Of a stretch of DNA of 59,701 bases, positions 24,884 to 34,961 are shown in pieces. Below the pieces are notes generated by a model. The model had not been told where the DNA came from. It was given only the letters and a program-made list of their open reading frames with translations, and made no database searches. Position numbers and translations under genes: made by a program. The stretch covers positions 1 to 59,701 of the forward strand of contig NZ_FNOB01000023.1 of assembly GCF_900106675.1 (NCBI RefSeq), written 5' to 3'. Numbering within the stretch: position 1 is the stretch's first letter; each line of letters opens with the position of its first letter. This DNA is from Allgaiera indica. Its GTDB lineage: Bacteria > Pseudomonadota > Alphaproteobacteria > Rhodobacterales > Rhodobacteraceae.

Positions 24884-27730
24884 CTATTCAGCCGCGTCGG
24901 CGTAGCTTTCAACCGGCGGGCAGATGCACACCAGATTGCGGTCGCCGTAGACATTGTCCACCCTGCCCACCGGCGGCCAGTACTTGTCCACCCGGAAGGC
25001 GCCGGGGGGGAAGCAGCCCTGTTCGCGCGGATAGGGGCGATCCCATTCGGCCACCAGGTCCTCGACCGTATGGGGGGCGTGCTTCAACGGGTTCGAGGCT
25101 GGGTCGATCTCGCCCGCCTCGATCGCCCGGATCTCGTCGCGGATCGACAGCATCGCGGTGATGAAGCGGTCGAGTTCGGCCTTGGTTTCGCTCTCGGTCG
25201 GTTCCACCATCAGGGTTCCGGCCACCGGCCAGGACATTGTGGGCGCGTGAAAGCCGTTGTCTATCAGCCGCTTGGCGATATCGTCCACGGTCACGCCGAC
25301 ATCGGCGAAGGGCCGTGTATCAAGGATGCATTCATGCGCCACGCGGCCCCGGTTGCCCATGAACAGCACCTCATACCCGCCCGACAGCCGCGCGGCGACA
25401 TAGTTCGCATTCAGGATCGCCACGCGCGTCGCCTGGGTCAGCCCCGGCCCGCCCATCATCAGACAATAGGCCCAGCTGATCAGCAGGATCGAGGCCGACC
25501 CCAGCGGCGCCGCGCTGACCGGGCCGGCGTCGGTCGCCGGGCCACCTTCCGGGTGCCCCGGTAGATGCGGCGCCAGATGGGCGCGCACCCCGATCGGGCC
25601 CATGCCCGGGCCGCCGCCGCCATGGGGGATGGCAAAGGTCTTGTGCAGGTTCAGGTGGCTCACGTCGCCGCCGATGTCGCCCGGCTTCACCAGCCCCACC
25701 AGGGCGTTCATGTTGGCCCCGTCGATATAGACCTGGCCGCCATGGTCGTGGGTGATCTTGCAAACCTCGCGCACGGTTTCCTCGAACACCCCATGGGTCG
25801 AGGGATAGGTGATCATGCAGGCCGCCAGATTTTCGCCCGCGGCCTCGGCCTTGGCGCGGAAATCGTCAAGGTCGATATCGCCGTTCGGGGCCGAGTTCAC
25901 CACCTTCACCTCCATCCCCGCCATATGGGCCGAGGCGGGGTTGGTGCCATGCGCGGACATCGGGATCAGGCAGATCTTGCGATGCCCTTCGCCACGGGCG
26001 CGGTGATAGGCCAGGATCGTCAGAAGACCCGCATATTCCCCCTGCGCGCCGGAATTGGGCTGCATCGAGAAGGCGTCATATCCGGTGATTTCGCATAGCT
26101 TTTCCGAAAGGTCGCCAATCGCCTCGGCATAGCCGGCGGCCTGATCGGCGGGGGCAAAGGGGTGCAGCGCGCCGAATTCGGGCCAGGTCAGCGGCATCAT
26201 CTCGGCCGCGGCGTTCAGCTTCATCGTGCAGGAGCCCAGCGGGATCATCGCCCGGTCCAGCGCCAGATCGCGATCCGACAGCCGGCGCATGTAGCGCATC
26301 ATCTCGCTTTCGGCGCGGTTCATGTGAAACACCGGGTGGGTCAGGTAATCACTGCTGCGCAGCATCGCTTCGGGGAAGCCCAGGGTGGCGCGGTGCGGCG
26401 GGACGCCGTCTATCCCGAAGGCGCGCAGCACCCGCAGCAACACCTTTTCGTCGGTGGTCTCGTCAAGGCTGATGCCCACCCGGTCGGTGCCGATCTTGCG
26501 AAAGTTCAGCCCCTCGTGCCGCGCGGCGGCCAGGATGCCGGCCTGGCCCACGCCGACCTCGACCGTGATCGTGTCGAAGAACGCCTTGGGGCTGACCCTG
26601 GCGCCCGCGGCCTTCAGCGCGCGGGCCAGGCGCTGGGTCAGGAAATGCACCCGCTCGGCAATGGCACGCAGGCCGGCGGGGCCGTGGAAGACGGCATAGA
26701 ATCCCGCCATCACCGCCAATAGCGCCTGCGCCGTGCAGACGTTCGAGGTGGCCTTTTCGCGGCGAATGTGCTGCTCGCGCGTCTGCAGCGACAGGCGATA
26801 GGCCCGGCCGCCGCGCGCGTCGACCGAAACCCCGACAATACGGCCCGGCATGGCGCGCTTGAAATCATCGCGGCAGGACATGAAGGCCGCGTGCGGCCCG
26901 CCATAGCCCATCGGCACGCCGAAGCGCTGGGTCGAGCCGACGGCGATATCGGCGCCCATCGCGCCCGGCTCCTTCAGCAGGCACAGCGCCAGCAGGTCGG
27001 TCGCCACCACCGCCACGGCCTTGGCGGCATGCAGTGCCGCGATCTCGTCGGTGAAATCGGTGACATGGCCATAGGTGCCGGGATATTGGAACAGCGCCCC
27101 GAACACGGCTTCGGCGTCAAGCTTGGCGGGATCGCCCTCGATCACCTCGATGCCCAGCGGCTCGGCCCGGGTGCGCACCACGGCGATGGTCTGGGGGTGG
27201 CAATTGCGGTCTATGAAGAAGGCCTTCGCCTTCGATTTCGCCACCCGCTGCGCCATCGCCATCGCCTCGGCCGCCGCGGTGGCCTCGTCCAGCAGCGAGG
27301 CATTGGCGACCGGCAGGCCGGTCAGGTCCGACACCATGGTCTGGAAGTTCAGCAGCGCCTCCAGCCGGCCCTGCGCGATTTCGGGCTGATAGGGGGTATA
27401 GGCGGTGTACCAGGCGGGGTTTTCCAGGATGTTGCGCTGGATCGCGGGCGGCGTGACGGTGCCGTAATAGCCCTGCCCGATCAGGCTGGTCATCACCTTG
27501 TTCCTGGCCGCAACCTCGCGCATCCGCTCCAACAGGCCGTATTCCGACAGCGGCGCCCAGGACAGCGGCTTGTCCTGGCGGATGGATTTCGGCACCGTTT
27601 CGTCGATCAGCGCCTCCAGGCTGGGCGCACCCACGGCCTTCAGCATCTCCTCCATCTCGGCGGGCGAGGGGCCGATGTGGCGGCGGTTGGCGAAATCATA
27701 GGGGTCATAGGCGGTGGGCGTGTAGGACAT
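24884..27730 (-). CDS. gcvP: Glycine dehydrogenase (aminomethyl-transferring), glycine cleavage P-protein
   Basis: 948 residues, full length with fused N- and C-terminal halves. The P-protein is PLP-dependent; it decarboxylates glycine and passes the aminomethyl group to lipoyl-GcvH. It starts at [20 protein letters not shown] and shows [14 protein letters not shown], then the PLP-lysine region [20 protein letters not shown] in the second half. The extended frame upstream overlaps the VOC gene in another frame and is not used. It is the last gene of gcvT-gcvH-VOC-gcvP, under a glycine riboswitch. Confidence 0.97.
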   Translation of the reverse strand: MSYTPTAYDPYDFANRRHIGPSPAEMEEMLKAVGAPSLEALIDETVPKSIRQDKPLSWAPLSEYGLLERMREVAARNKVMTSLIGQGYYGTVTPPAIQRNILENPAWYTAYTPYQPEIAQGRLEALLNFQTMVSDLTGLPVANASLLDEATAAAEAMAMAQRVAKSKAKAFFIDRNCHPQTIAVVRTRAEPLGIEVIEGDPAKLDAEAVFGALFQYPGTYGHVTDFTDEIAALHAAKAVAVVATDLLALCLLKEPGAMGADIAVGSTQRFGVPMGYGGPHAAFMSCRDDFKRAMPGRIVGVSVDARGGRAYRLSLQTREQHIRREKATSNVCTAQALLAVMAGFYAVFHGPAGLRAIAERVHFLTQRLARALKAAGARVSPKAFFDTITVEVGVGQAGILAAARHEGLNFRKIGTDRVGISLDETTDEKVLLRVLRAFGIDGVPPHRATLGFPEAMLRSSDYLTHPVFHMNRAESEMMRYMRRLSDRDLALDRAMIPLGSCTMKLNAAAEMMPLTWPEFGALHPFAPADQAAGYAEAIGDLSEKLCEITGYDAFSMQPNSGAQGEYAGLLTILAYHRARGEGHRKICLIPMSAHGTNPASAHMAGMEVKVVNSAPNGDIDLDDFRAKAEAAGENLAACMITYPSTHGVFEETVREVCKITHDHGGQVYIDGANMNALVGLVKPGDIGGDVSHLNLHKTFAIPHGGGGPGMGPIGVRAHLAPHLPGHPEGGPATDAGPVSAAPLGSASILLISWAYCLMMGGPGLTQATRVAILNANYVAARLSGGYEVLFMGNRGRVAHECILDTRPFADVGVTVDDIAKRLIDNGFHAPTMSWPVAGTLMVEPTESETKAELDRFITAMLSIRDEIRAIEAGEIDPASNPLKHAPHTVEDLVAEWDRPYPREQGCFPPGAFRVDKYWPPVGRVDNVYGDRNLVCICPPVESYADAAE

Positions 27731-27738
27731 TTGAGGCC

Positions 27739-28089
27739 TCAGTTGTGCATCACGACATTGACGAGGTTTCCGGCGGGATCGCGCAGGTGGAAACGGCGCA
27801 CCCCCCAGAGTTCTTCGACCGGGCCATATTCGGGCTCGATCCCCGCGGCGCGGGCGCGGGCGAGCGCCTCGTCGAGGTCGTCCACGCCGATCGAGATGGC
27901 CGGAAGCGGCGTGCCGGAACCACCCTCGGAAGCAAGTTGAAGGCGCTGGGGCCGATCCGGCGGCGCCGTCAGGAAGACGATCCAACCCAGGTCGTGTTCG
28001 GTCTCAAGGCCAAAGACGTTCCGGTAGAATGCGGCCAGCGCCGCCGGATCCGGCGCGGGCAGGTTCGGAACGATCCGCGTGACTTGCAT
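27739..28089 (-). CDS. VOC (glyoxalase/bleomycin-resistance) family protein
   Basis: 116 residues. [20 protein letters not shown] and [20 protein letters not shown] make the first beta-alpha-beta-beta-beta module; [20 protein letters not shown] and [18 protein letters not shown] make the second. The C-terminal DPAGN-V motif is standard. The gene overlaps gcvH by 1 bp and is followed 8 bp later by gcvP, so it is an integral part of the glycine cleavage operon. The metal ligands of true glyoxalase I are not all evident, and the substrate is unknown. Confidence 0.85.
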   Translation of the reverse strand: MQVTRIVPNLPAPDPAALAAFYRNVFGLETEHDLGWIVFLTAPPDRPQRLQLASEGGSGTPLPAISIGVDDLDEALARARAAGIEPEYGPVEELWGVRRFHLRDPAGNLVNVVMHN

Positions 28090-28448
28090 CAGTCGATCAT
28101 CGCCTTGTAGGCGGCCTCGTCCATGAACCCGTCGATCACCGAGGGATCCGCGACCTTCATCTTGAAGAACCAGGCCGCGCCGGTCGGATCCTCATTCACC
28201 AGGCCCGGGTTGTCGGCCAGCGCCGCGTTCACCTCGACGATCTCGCCCGCGACCGGGGCCAGGATGTCCGACGCCGCCTTGACGCTTTCGATCACCACCG
28301 CCTCGTCGCCGGCCGCGACCTCGGTGCCGGTGTCGGGCAGTTCGACGAAGACCACGTCGCCCAGTTGCGTCGCGGCGTGTTCGGTGATGCCGACGACGAC
28401 AAGGTCGCCCTCGGTGCGCAGCCATTCATGTTCTTCGGTATATTTCAT
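28089..28448 (-). CDS. gcvH: Glycine cleavage system H protein
   Basis: 119 residues. It carries the lipoyl-lysine that shuttles the aminomethyl intermediate between P-, T- and L-proteins. KYTEEHEWL at the start, [15 protein letters not shown] and the lipoyl-lysine region [20 protein letters not shown] are all present, the modified Lys being the K in ESVKAAS. It lies 9 bp downstream of gcvT and overlaps the VOC gene by one base. Confidence 0.97.
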   Translation of the reverse strand: MKYTEEHEWLRTEGDLVVVGITEHAATQLGDVVFVELPDTGTEVAAGDEAVVIESVKAASDILAPVAGEIVEVNAALADNPGLVNEDPTGAAWFFKMKVADPSVIDGFMDEAAYKAMID

Positions 28449-28457
28449 CTCGGGACC

Positions 28458-29588
28458 TCAGCGTTTGTAGGTGGCGGGACGGAACGGCATGTCGGTGACG
28501 CGGACGGGCAGACGCCGGCCCCGCACATCGCCGTAGACGATCGTATCCTTGCGGCACAGTTCGGCGGGCAGGTAGCCCATCGCGACAGGCGCGCCCAGCG
28601 ACGGGCCGAACCCGCCCGAGGTGACCCGGCCGATCGCCGCGCCGCCCTCGGGGGCCGCGAACAGCTCGACCCCTTCGCGCATCGGCGCGCGGCCCTCGGG
28701 CAGCAGGCCCACCCGCAGACGGGCGGGGCCCTCGGCAAGTTCGGTCAGGATCCGCGCGGCGCCCGGAAAGCCGCCCTCGCGCGCGCCGCCCGCACGGCGG
28801 GCCTTCTGGATCGCCCAGCCCAGCGCCCCCTCGACGGGCGAAGTGCCGCGGTCGATGTCATGGCCGTAAAGGCAAAGCCCGGCCTCGAGGCGCAGCGAAT
28901 CGCGCGCGCCCAAACCGACGGGGACGACGGGTTCTTGCGCCAGCAGCGCCCGCGCGAAGGCCTCCGCGCGGTCTTGGGGGACCGAGATCTCGAACCCGTC
29001 CTCGCCGGTATAGCCCGAGCGCGAAACCCAGATCTCCGTGCCCTCCCATGTCAGCGTCGCGACGTCCATGAACCGCATCGCCGCCGCACCGGGGGCCAGT
29101 GCCTCCAGCACCGCCTCGGCCGTGGGGCCCTGCAGCGCGATCAGCGCCCGGTCGGTGATTTCCTCGACCGCGCAGGCGCCGGTAAGATGGGCGCGCAAAT
29201 GGGCGATGTCATCATCCTTGCAGGCGGCATTGACGACAACGAAAAGATGATCGCCGCGATTGGCGAACATCAGGTCGTCGAGGATCCCGCCGTCGGGCGC
29301 GGTCAACAGCCCGTAGCGCTGGCGCCCGGGCTTCACGCCCAGCACGTCGACGGGCATCAGCGTCTCGAAGGCGGCGGCGGCATCTTGCAGCCGCCCCGAC
29401 AGGGGGCGCAGGATCACCTGGCCCATATGGCTGACATCGAACAGACCCGCCGCCGCGCGGGTGTGCAGATGTTCCTTGAGCACGCCCATGGGGTATTGCA
29501 CGGGCATCTCGTAGCCCGCGAAAGGCACCATCCTGGCCCCCAGTTCCAGATGCAGGTCGTGAAGAACCGTGCGCTTCAGGTCGGCCAT
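28458..29588 (-). CDS. gcvT: Aminomethyltransferase, glycine cleavage T protein
   Basis: 376 residues. GcvT moves the one-carbon unit from the H-protein to tetrahydrofolate. TVLHDLHLELGARMVPFAGY (residues ~6-25), GLFDVSHMGQVILRPLSG, and the folate-binding RSGYTGEDGFEISVP and GARDSLRLEAGLCLYGHDID are typical. It starts at MADLKRTVLHD, the first gene after the glycine riboswitch. Confidence 0.96.
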   Translation of the reverse strand: MADLKRTVLHDLHLELGARMVPFAGYEMPVQYPMGVLKEHLHTRAAAGLFDVSHMGQVILRPLSGRLQDAAAAFETLMPVDVLGVKPGRQRYGLLTAPDGGILDDLMFANRGDHLFVVVNAACKDDDIAHLRAHLTGACAVEEITDRALIALQGPTAEAVLEALAPGAAAMRFMDVATLTWEGTEIWVSRSGYTGEDGFEISVPQDRAEAFARALLAQEPVVPVGLGARDSLRLEAGLCLYGHDIDRGTSPVEGALGWAIQKARRAGGAREGGFPGAARILTELAEGPARLRVGLLPEGRAPMREGVELFAAPEGGAAIGRVTSGGFGPSLGAPVAMGYLPAELCRKDTIVYGDVRGRRLPVRVTDMPFRPATYKR

Positions 29589-29651
29589 GCCACCCCCCTA
29601 TTCCGCCGGTTCATGCCGGCACCGCAAAACCGGGCCCTGGCCCGCTACGAT

Positions 29652-29808
29652 GCCCCCTCTGTCCTTCCGCCTGAGATCGCTATCCCTTCGGCGCCCCGTA
29701 TGCGGGGTCTCTCCAGAGTCTGTGCGTCGGACGGGTCCCTTGCGCCTGAGAGTTTACCGGGGCGGTTGCTCCTTCGGCACCGGGCGCGCTGGCCCGGCTT
29801 CTCCCCTA
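29652..29808 (-). promoter_or_regulatory. Glycine riboswitch (tandem aptamers) ahead of gcvT
   Basis: Read on the minus strand, two successive aptamers are visible. The first has GGGGAGAAGCC, GTGCCGAAGGAGCAA and AAACTCTCAGGCGCAAGG; the second has CTCTGGAGAGACC, GCGCCGAAGGGATAGC, and ATCTCAGGCGGAAGGACAG followed by AGGGGG. These are the conserved blocks of the cooperative glycine riboswitch. It ends about 64 bp before the gcvT ATG and should turn on the operon when glycine is abundant. Confidence 0.93.
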
Positions 29809-30004
29809 TCCGACACCCTCGCCATATCGCGAACCGGGGGCGGCTGGCAAGGGGGGGCGAAGAGGCGGAACCGGGGTTTCACCTCCTGCCTTCGCATGGG
29901 AAATCTTGCCCGCAAGATCGCGCCTGGTCTCAGCCGCCAAGATGCCTGCCTATGACCGTCGCGACGCTTGCGGTCACAGCGGCTTTCAGGCAAGCCTGCG
30001 GGCC

Positions 30005-30574
30005 ATGACCCAGGATTTCTTCTTCGGCTACGGCTCGCTCGTGAACCGCGCGACTCATGCCTACCCCGAGGCCCATCCCGCCACACTTTCCGGCTGGCGG
30101 CGGGTCTGGCGTCACACCGCGCTGCGCCCCGTCGCCTATCTTTCGGCCGAGCCCTGCAAGGGTAGCAAGATCGAGGGGCTGGTCGCCTCGATCCCCAACG
30201 CCGACTGGGCCGCGCTCGACGAACGCGAGGCCGCCTATGACCGCCACCTTCTGCCCGGCGCGGGCGTGCGCCACCCGGTCGGACGCACGATCACGGTGCA
30301 GATCTATGCGGTGCCGCGGCCGGTGGCAGCGGCGCCCTCGGTCCGCCATCCGGTATTGCTTAGCTATCTCGACGTGGTGGTGCAGGGTTTCCTGAACGAA
30401 TTCGGCGAGGCGGGCGCCGCGCGGTTCTTCGACACCACGGCGGGTTGGGACGCGCCGATACTGAACGACCGCGCCGCGCCGCGCTATGCGCGGGCACAGC
30501 GGCTTTCGGCCGCCGAGACGCAACTGGTCGATGACCATCTGGCCACGCTGGCCGCCACGGTGATCCGGGGCTGA
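30005..30574 (+). CDS. Gamma-glutamylcyclotransferase family protein
   Basis: 189 residues from MTQDFFFGYGSLVNRATHAY. FGYGSL is the substrate-binding motif of the GGCT-like/AIG2 fold, and GLVASIPNADWAALDEREAA has the catalytic Glu (E of DERE) in the expected position; YAVPRP and LLSYLDVVVQGFLNEFGE follow. Family members cleave gamma-glutamyl peptides to 5-oxoproline; whether this one acts on glutathione is open. The frame is open upstream of the ATG 30005, but the riboswitch region makes that unlikely. It converges on the MATE gene, 8 bp away. Confidence 0.85.
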   Translation: MTQDFFFGYGSLVNRATHAYPEAHPATLSGWRRVWRHTALRPVAYLSAEPCKGSKIEGLVASIPNADWAALDEREAAYDRHLLPGAGVRHPVGRTITVQIYAVPRPVAAAPSVRHPVLLSYLDVVVQGFLNEFGEAGAARFFDTTAGWDAPILNDRAAPRYARAQRLSAAETQLVDDHLATLAATVIRG

Positions 30575-30582
30575 GGCCCGAC

Positions 30583-31923
30583 CTAGGCCGGAAACCCCGC
30601 CGTTTGGCGGCGGATCACCGCGCGGGCGATGAAGATGGCGGCGACGCCGAAAAGGATGCCGCCTATCGCCTGCCCGACCAGCACCCCGATCGCACCATAG
30701 GCTGGCGCCAAAAGCATCACCGGCAGGACCGTCCCCACGGTATTGCGCCCCCAGTTCACCAGCGTCGACAGAAGCGGCCTTCCCAGGTTGTTGCAGGCCG
30801 CGTTCGACACGAAAATCGCCCCGTTGAACCAGAACAACAGCGCCAGCGGCCCGCAGAACAGATAGACCAGCCGCCGCGTCAGCCCTTCGGCCCGGAAGAG
30901 ATCCGCGATCGCGCCGCCCAGCAGATACAGCAGCGCAGACACCGCGGCTGTATACAACGCGGCAAAGATCAGCCCGTCGCGATAGGCCCGCCCCACCCGC
31001 GCGCCCTGCCGCGCCCCGAAATTCTGCCCGATGATCGGCCCGATGGCGCCCGACAGCGCGAAGATCACCGCAAAGGCGATCGGCGCGGTGCGGGTGATGA
31101 TGGCCATGCCCGCCACCGCCTCGGCCCCGAAATCCGCCATTGCGCGGGTCACATAGGCCTGCCCGATGGGCGACGCCATCTGCGTCATCAGCGCCGGACC
31201 TCCGATCGCCATCACCGGCCGCAGATCGGCCAGCACCCGCGACGCGACCGGCCGCGCCAACCCCCGGTGATAGCGCTGGATCGTCCACAGCGCGACCGCC
31301 GCCATCACCGCCCGCGCAATGGCCGAGGCCATCGCCGCGCCGACGATGTCGAGCTTGAGCCCGAAGATGAAGATCGGGTCCAGAACCGCATTCACCAGCG
31401 CCGCGACCATCTGCACCAGCATCGCCCGGCGCGCGTCGCCATGGGCACGCAGCACCGCCCCCCCGGCCATCGCCACCAGCAGGAAGGGCAGCGACGGCAC
31501 CAGTATCGAAAGATAGGCCATCGCATGGTCGCGCACCGCGCCCGCCGCGCCCAGCCCGGTCAGGATGACACCCAGGTTGGCCCAGACCAGCACCGCAAAG
31601 ACCACGCCGACCCCGGCGCCGATGAGCAGCGCGCTGGTGGCGCTCTGCCGCGCCTCCCAGCCGTCGCCCGCGCCCAGCGACCGGGCCACCAACGCCGAGG
31701 TGGCGATCGCCATGCCGATCCCGATCGAGGTGGTGAAGAACAGCACCGCCGCCGAATAGCCCAGCGCCGCCGTCAACTCGTCACGCCCCAGCATCGAGAT
31801 GAACAGGATGTCGACGAAATCGACCAGGAACACCGCGATCAGCCCGGCCGAGGCCGACAGCGCCATCACCGTGATATGGCGAAACAGATTGCCCTGAAGA
31901 AAACGCGCGCGCCTCTCCTGCAT
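30583..31923 (-). CDS. MATE-family efflux transporter
   Basis: 446 residues, the usual size for MATE exporters. Twelve hydrophobic segments are visible in two repeats. Characteristic pieces are LVDFVDILFISMLGRDELTA in helix 1, the corresponding PALMTQMASPIGQAYVTRAM in the second half, and FALSGAIGPIIGQNFGAR. It exports drugs or metabolites by Na+ or H+ antiport. No regulator is next to it. gltX lies upstream in the same direction beyond a G-rich hairpin. Confidence 0.92.
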   Translation of the reverse strand: MQERRARFLQGNLFRHITVMALSASAGLIAVFLVDFVDILFISMLGRDELTAALGYSAAVLFFTTSIGIGMAIATSALVARSLGAGDGWEARQSATSALLIGAGVGVVFAVLVWANLGVILTGLGAAGAVRDHAMAYLSILVPSLPFLLVAMAGGAVLRAHGDARRAMLVQMVAALVNAVLDPIFIFGLKLDIVGAAMASAIARAVMAAVALWTIQRYHRGLARPVASRVLADLRPVMAIGGPALMTQMASPIGQAYVTRAMADFGAEAVAGMAIITRTAPIAFAVIFALSGAIGPIIGQNFGARQGARVGRAYRDGLIFAALYTAAVSALLYLLGGAIADLFRAEGLTRRLVYLFCGPLALLFWFNGAIFVSNAACNNLGRPLLSTLVNWGRNTVGTVLPVMLLAPAYGAIGVLVGQAIGGILFGVAAIFIARAVIRRQTAGFPA

Positions 31924-31985
31924 GCCGGTGCCCTTTCACCTTGGCAAAACCACTCTCGGGGGAGCGTAAGGCCCAAAGGGCCGAG

Positions 31986-32004
31986 GGGGGGCAGACAGCC
32001 CCCC
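31986..32004 (-). terminator. Probable terminator after gltX
   Basis: GGGGGGC (31986-31992) and GCCCCCC (31998-32004) form a stable 7-bp stem with a 5-nt loop 4 bp beyond the gltX stop. There is no strong T-tract on the minus strand, so intrinsic termination is probable but not certain. Confidence 0.4.
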
Positions 32005-32008
32005 GGGG

Positions 32009-33331
32009 CTAGTCCTTGGCGCGCACTTTCTGCAAGAGCGGCATCACCTCGCTCATGTCCGGGCCGAAGGCCTGTCCGGTCAGGGCCTTGCGCAAGGGCA
32101 TGAACAGCGCCTTGCCCTTGCGCCCGGTCTTTTCCTTCACCGCCGCGGTCCAATTCCCCCAGGTCTCGGGCGCAAAGGGCGGATCGGGCAGCAGCGCCAG
32201 CGCCTCGGCGATGAATTCGCGGTCCTCCTCGGCCACGTCGGGCTCTGCCCCGTCGCGGAAAAGCGTCCACCAATCGCCCAGATCGTCGAGCACGGTGATG
32301 TTCTGGCTTGCGACCTTCCAGAAGGTTTGGGCCAGATCGTCGGGCACGCCCAGCCCCGCGATCCGCTCCGCTACCGCCGCGAACGGCAGCGCCTGCACAT
32401 GGGCGCGGGTCAGCGGAAACAGATCCTCGGCGTCGAACTTGGTCGGCGCCGCGCCGAAGGCCGAGATGTCGAAGCCCGCGATCAGTTCGTCGAGTGAACC
32501 GAACAGCTCCACCGGCTGCGAGGACCCCAGGCGCGCCATCAGCGACAAAAGCGCCATCGGCTCTACCCCACGGGCGCGCAGGTCGCGCAGCGACAGCGTA
32601 CCCAGGCGTTTCGACAGCGCCTCGCCCTGCGGGCCGGTCAGCAGCGAATGGTGGGCAAAGCTCGGCGGCGTGCCGCCCAGCGCCTCGATGATCTGGATCT
32701 GCGTCGCGGTATTGGTCACATGGTCAGCGCCGCGCACGATATGGGTCACGCCCATGTCAGTATCGTCGACCGACGAGGCGAAGGTGTAAAGCACCTGCCC
32801 GTCCGCCCGGATCAGCACCGGGTCCGACACGCTGGCCGCGTCGATCGAGATATCGCCGAGGATGCCGTCGGTCCACTCGATCCGCTCATGCTCCAGCCGG
32901 AAACGCCAGTAGCCGGGGCGCTCGGTGCGCAGCCTGTCCTTGTCGGCCTCCGACAGCCCCAGCCCGGCGCGGTCATAGACCGGCGGCTTGCCCATGTTGA
33001 GCTGCTTCTTGCGCTTCAGGTCCAGCTCGGTCGGCGTTTCGAACACCTCGTAAAGCCGGCCCGCGGCCTGCAGCTGCGCCTTGGCCTCGGCATAGCGGTC
33101 GAGGCGGGCGGATTGGCGTTCCACCCGGTCCCAGGTCAGGCCCAGCCATTCGAGATCGGCCATGATCGCGTCGGCATATTCCTGTTTCGAGCGCTCCTGG
33201 TCGGTGTCGTCGAGACGCAGGATGAAGGTGCCGCCGGCCTTGCGCGCGATGAGAAAGTTCATCAGCGCGGTGCGCAGGTTGCCGACATGGATGTAACCGG
33301 TGGGCGACGGGGCGAAGCGGGTGGTGGTCAT
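32009..33331 (-). CDS. gltX: Glutamate--tRNA ligase
   Basis: 440 residues, short for a GluRS because the anticodon-binding domain is compact. The class I HIGH motif appears as HVGN (SPTGYIHVGNLRTALMNFLI) and KMSKS as EALSKRLGTLSLRDL. RFAPSPTGY is at the N-terminus and ADHVTNTATQIQIIEALG lies before KMSKS. It charges tRNA-Glu, and possibly tRNA-Gln in organisms using GatCAB. Alphaproteobacteria commonly have two GluRS copies, so this may be one of two. It stands alone. Confidence 0.95.
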   Translation of the reverse strand: MTTTRFAPSPTGYIHVGNLRTALMNFLIARKAGGTFILRLDDTDQERSKQEYADAIMADLEWLGLTWDRVERQSARLDRYAEAKAQLQAAGRLYEVFETPTELDLKRKKQLNMGKPPVYDRAGLGLSEADKDRLRTERPGYWRFRLEHERIEWTDGILGDISIDAASVSDPVLIRADGQVLYTFASSVDDTDMGVTHIVRGADHVTNTATQIQIIEALGGTPPSFAHHSLLTGPQGEALSKRLGTLSLRDLRARGVEPMALLSLMARLGSSQPVELFGSLDELIAGFDISAFGAAPTKFDAEDLFPLTRAHVQALPFAAVAERIAGLGVPDDLAQTFWKVASQNITVLDDLGDWWTLFRDGAEPDVAEEDREFIAEALALLPDPPFAPETWGNWTAAVKEKTGRKGKALFMPLRKALTGQAFGPDMSEVMPLLQKVRAKD

Positions 33332-33401
33332 CTCGAACTCCTGTTGGCCGCTGCTGTTTCACAAAGACGGCCAAATGTCCACTGGAAGGACGGTCCGCGG
33401 G

Positions 33402-34961
33402 TCAGTGGGCCATCGGCGCACCGCCGTGGCCCTGCGATCGGGTCATGATCAGCAGGATCGGCAGCAAGGCGAAGGCCAGCCAGCCGGTCGCGGTGAAGAC
33501 CTGCGTGAAGGACAGCAACGCCGCCTGGCGCGCGACCTCTGCCGACAGCACCGCGGCGCCCTGGGCGGTGTCGGGGCTTAGCCCTAGCGGATGCAGATAG
33601 CTTTGCACCGCCGCCGCATAGGGCGTGACATGTTCGGTCAGCCGCGCCGAATTCACCGAGACGGCGTGGGTCAGAAGCGCGCCCACCGCCGCGATCCCCA
33701 CCGAAGACCCAAGCTGCCGCGTCACATTGTAAAGCCCCGAGGCCTCGTCCTGATGTTCGGAAGAGATCCGCTCGAACGCCAGCGTCGACAGCGGCACGAA
33801 GACCAGCCCCACGCCCAGCCCCGATACCGCACCCGGCCAGGTCACCTGCCAGAAGCCCGCGTTCAGGTTCACCGCCCCGAGCATCAGGTTCCCCGCACCG
33901 GTCAGCACCAGCCCCACCGCGGCCAGCAACCGACCGTCGATCTTGTTCGACAGCACCGCCCCGGTGATCACCATGGAAAAGCCCTCCGCCAGGCCGCGCG
34001 GGATGAACATGTAGCCCGCGTCCAGCACCGAATAGCCCAGCAGGTTCTGCACGAACAAAGGTTGCAGCGCGATCGTGCCGAACATCGTCACCACGAAGCC
34101 CGCGATCACCAGGCAGGCGGCGCTGAAGTTGCGGTCGGCGAAAAGCTTGAGGTTGACGATATTGCGCTCGCCCCGCTCCAGCCCGTGGACCATGAAGAAC
34201 AGCGCCGCGACGGCCGACGCGATCAGCGCGACCTGGATCACCCGCGACGAAAGCCAATCCAGCGTGCCCCCCTGATCCATCACGAATTGCAAGGTCCCGA
34301 TCGCCAGCGCCATCAGCGCCAGACCCGTCCAGTCGGTACGGATCTTCTCGGGCTTGTCGGGGGGCAGTTCCCCGGCGATCAGCAACAGCGCCAGAATCGC
34401 CATCGGCAGATTGACGAAGAACACCATGCGCCAGGAAAAGGTCTCGGTCAGCAGGGCGCCCAGCGTCGGGCCGGTGACCGGGACGACCACGATGCCCAGG
34501 CCGAACATTGCCATCGCCTGGCCGCGCTTTTCGCGCGGGAAGCTGTCGAACAGGATCGATTGCGACAACGGGATCAGGAAGGCGCCGAACAGGCCCTGGC
34601 CCAGCCTAAACAGCACCATCGTCCCCAGGCTCCACGACAGGCCGCACAGCATCGAGAACAGCGCAAACCCGGTGATCGCCGTCAGGATCAGCCGCCGCCG
34701 ACCGATCCTCTTCGACAGGAACCCGGTCAGCGGCATCACCACGACCGAGGCGACGATGTAAGAGGTCAGCACCCAGGTGATCTGGTCGTTGGTCGCGCCG
34801 AAGGCCGCCTGGATATCGGGCAGCGCGACGTTGACGATGGTCGAATCCAGCACCTCGAGAATCGCCGACAGCACCACCGCGATGACGATGGTCACCCGAA
34901 ACCCGCCGCCGCCCGCCGCCGGCGCGGTCGTCGCGTCGGAAGGGCCGGCGGCGCTGGTCAT
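33402..34961 (-). CDS. MFS multidrug exporter, EmrB/QacA type (DHA2)
   Basis: 519 residues from MTSAAGPSDATTAPAAGGGG. Helix 1 motif LEVLDSTIVNVALPDIQAAF, the loop FLSKRIGRRRLILT and the exporter motif PVTGPTLGALL are present, with about 14 hydrophobic segments. EmrB partners with a periplasmic adaptor (EmrA) to move compounds across both membranes. Start and upstream adaptor overlap (ATGA, 34958-34961). The adaptor is broken by a one-base insertion, so this exporter may lack a functional partner. Confidence 0.9.
   Translation of the reverse strand: MTSAAGPSDATTAPAAGGGGFRVTIVIAVVLSAILEVLDSTIVNVALPDIQAAFGATNDQITWVLTSYIVASVVVMPLTGFLSKRIGRRRLILTAITGFALFSMLCGLSWSLGTMVLFRLGQGLFGAFLIPLSQSILFDSFPREKRGQAMAMFGLGIVVVPVTGPTLGALLTETFSWRMVFFVNLPMAILALLLIAGELPPDKPEKIRTDWTGLALMALAIGTLQFVMDQGGTLDWLSSRVIQVALIASAVAALFFMVHGLERGERNIVNLKLFADRNFSAACLVIAGFVVTMFGTIALQPLFVQNLLGYSVLDAGYMFIPRGLAEGFSMVITGAVLSNKIDGRLLAAVGLVLTGAGNLMLGAVNLNAGFWQVTWPGAVSGLGVGLVFVPLSTLAFERISSEHQDEASGLYNVTRQLGSSVGIAAVGALLTHAVSVNSARLTEHVTPYAAAVQSYLHPLGLSPDTAQGAAVLSAEVARQAALLSFTQVFTATGWLAFALLPILLIMTRSQGHGGAPMAH

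Noticed and set aside
30604-32103. 499-codon plus-strand frame
   Set aside because: It is antisense to the MATE exporter and shows only Arg/Gln-rich low complexity.
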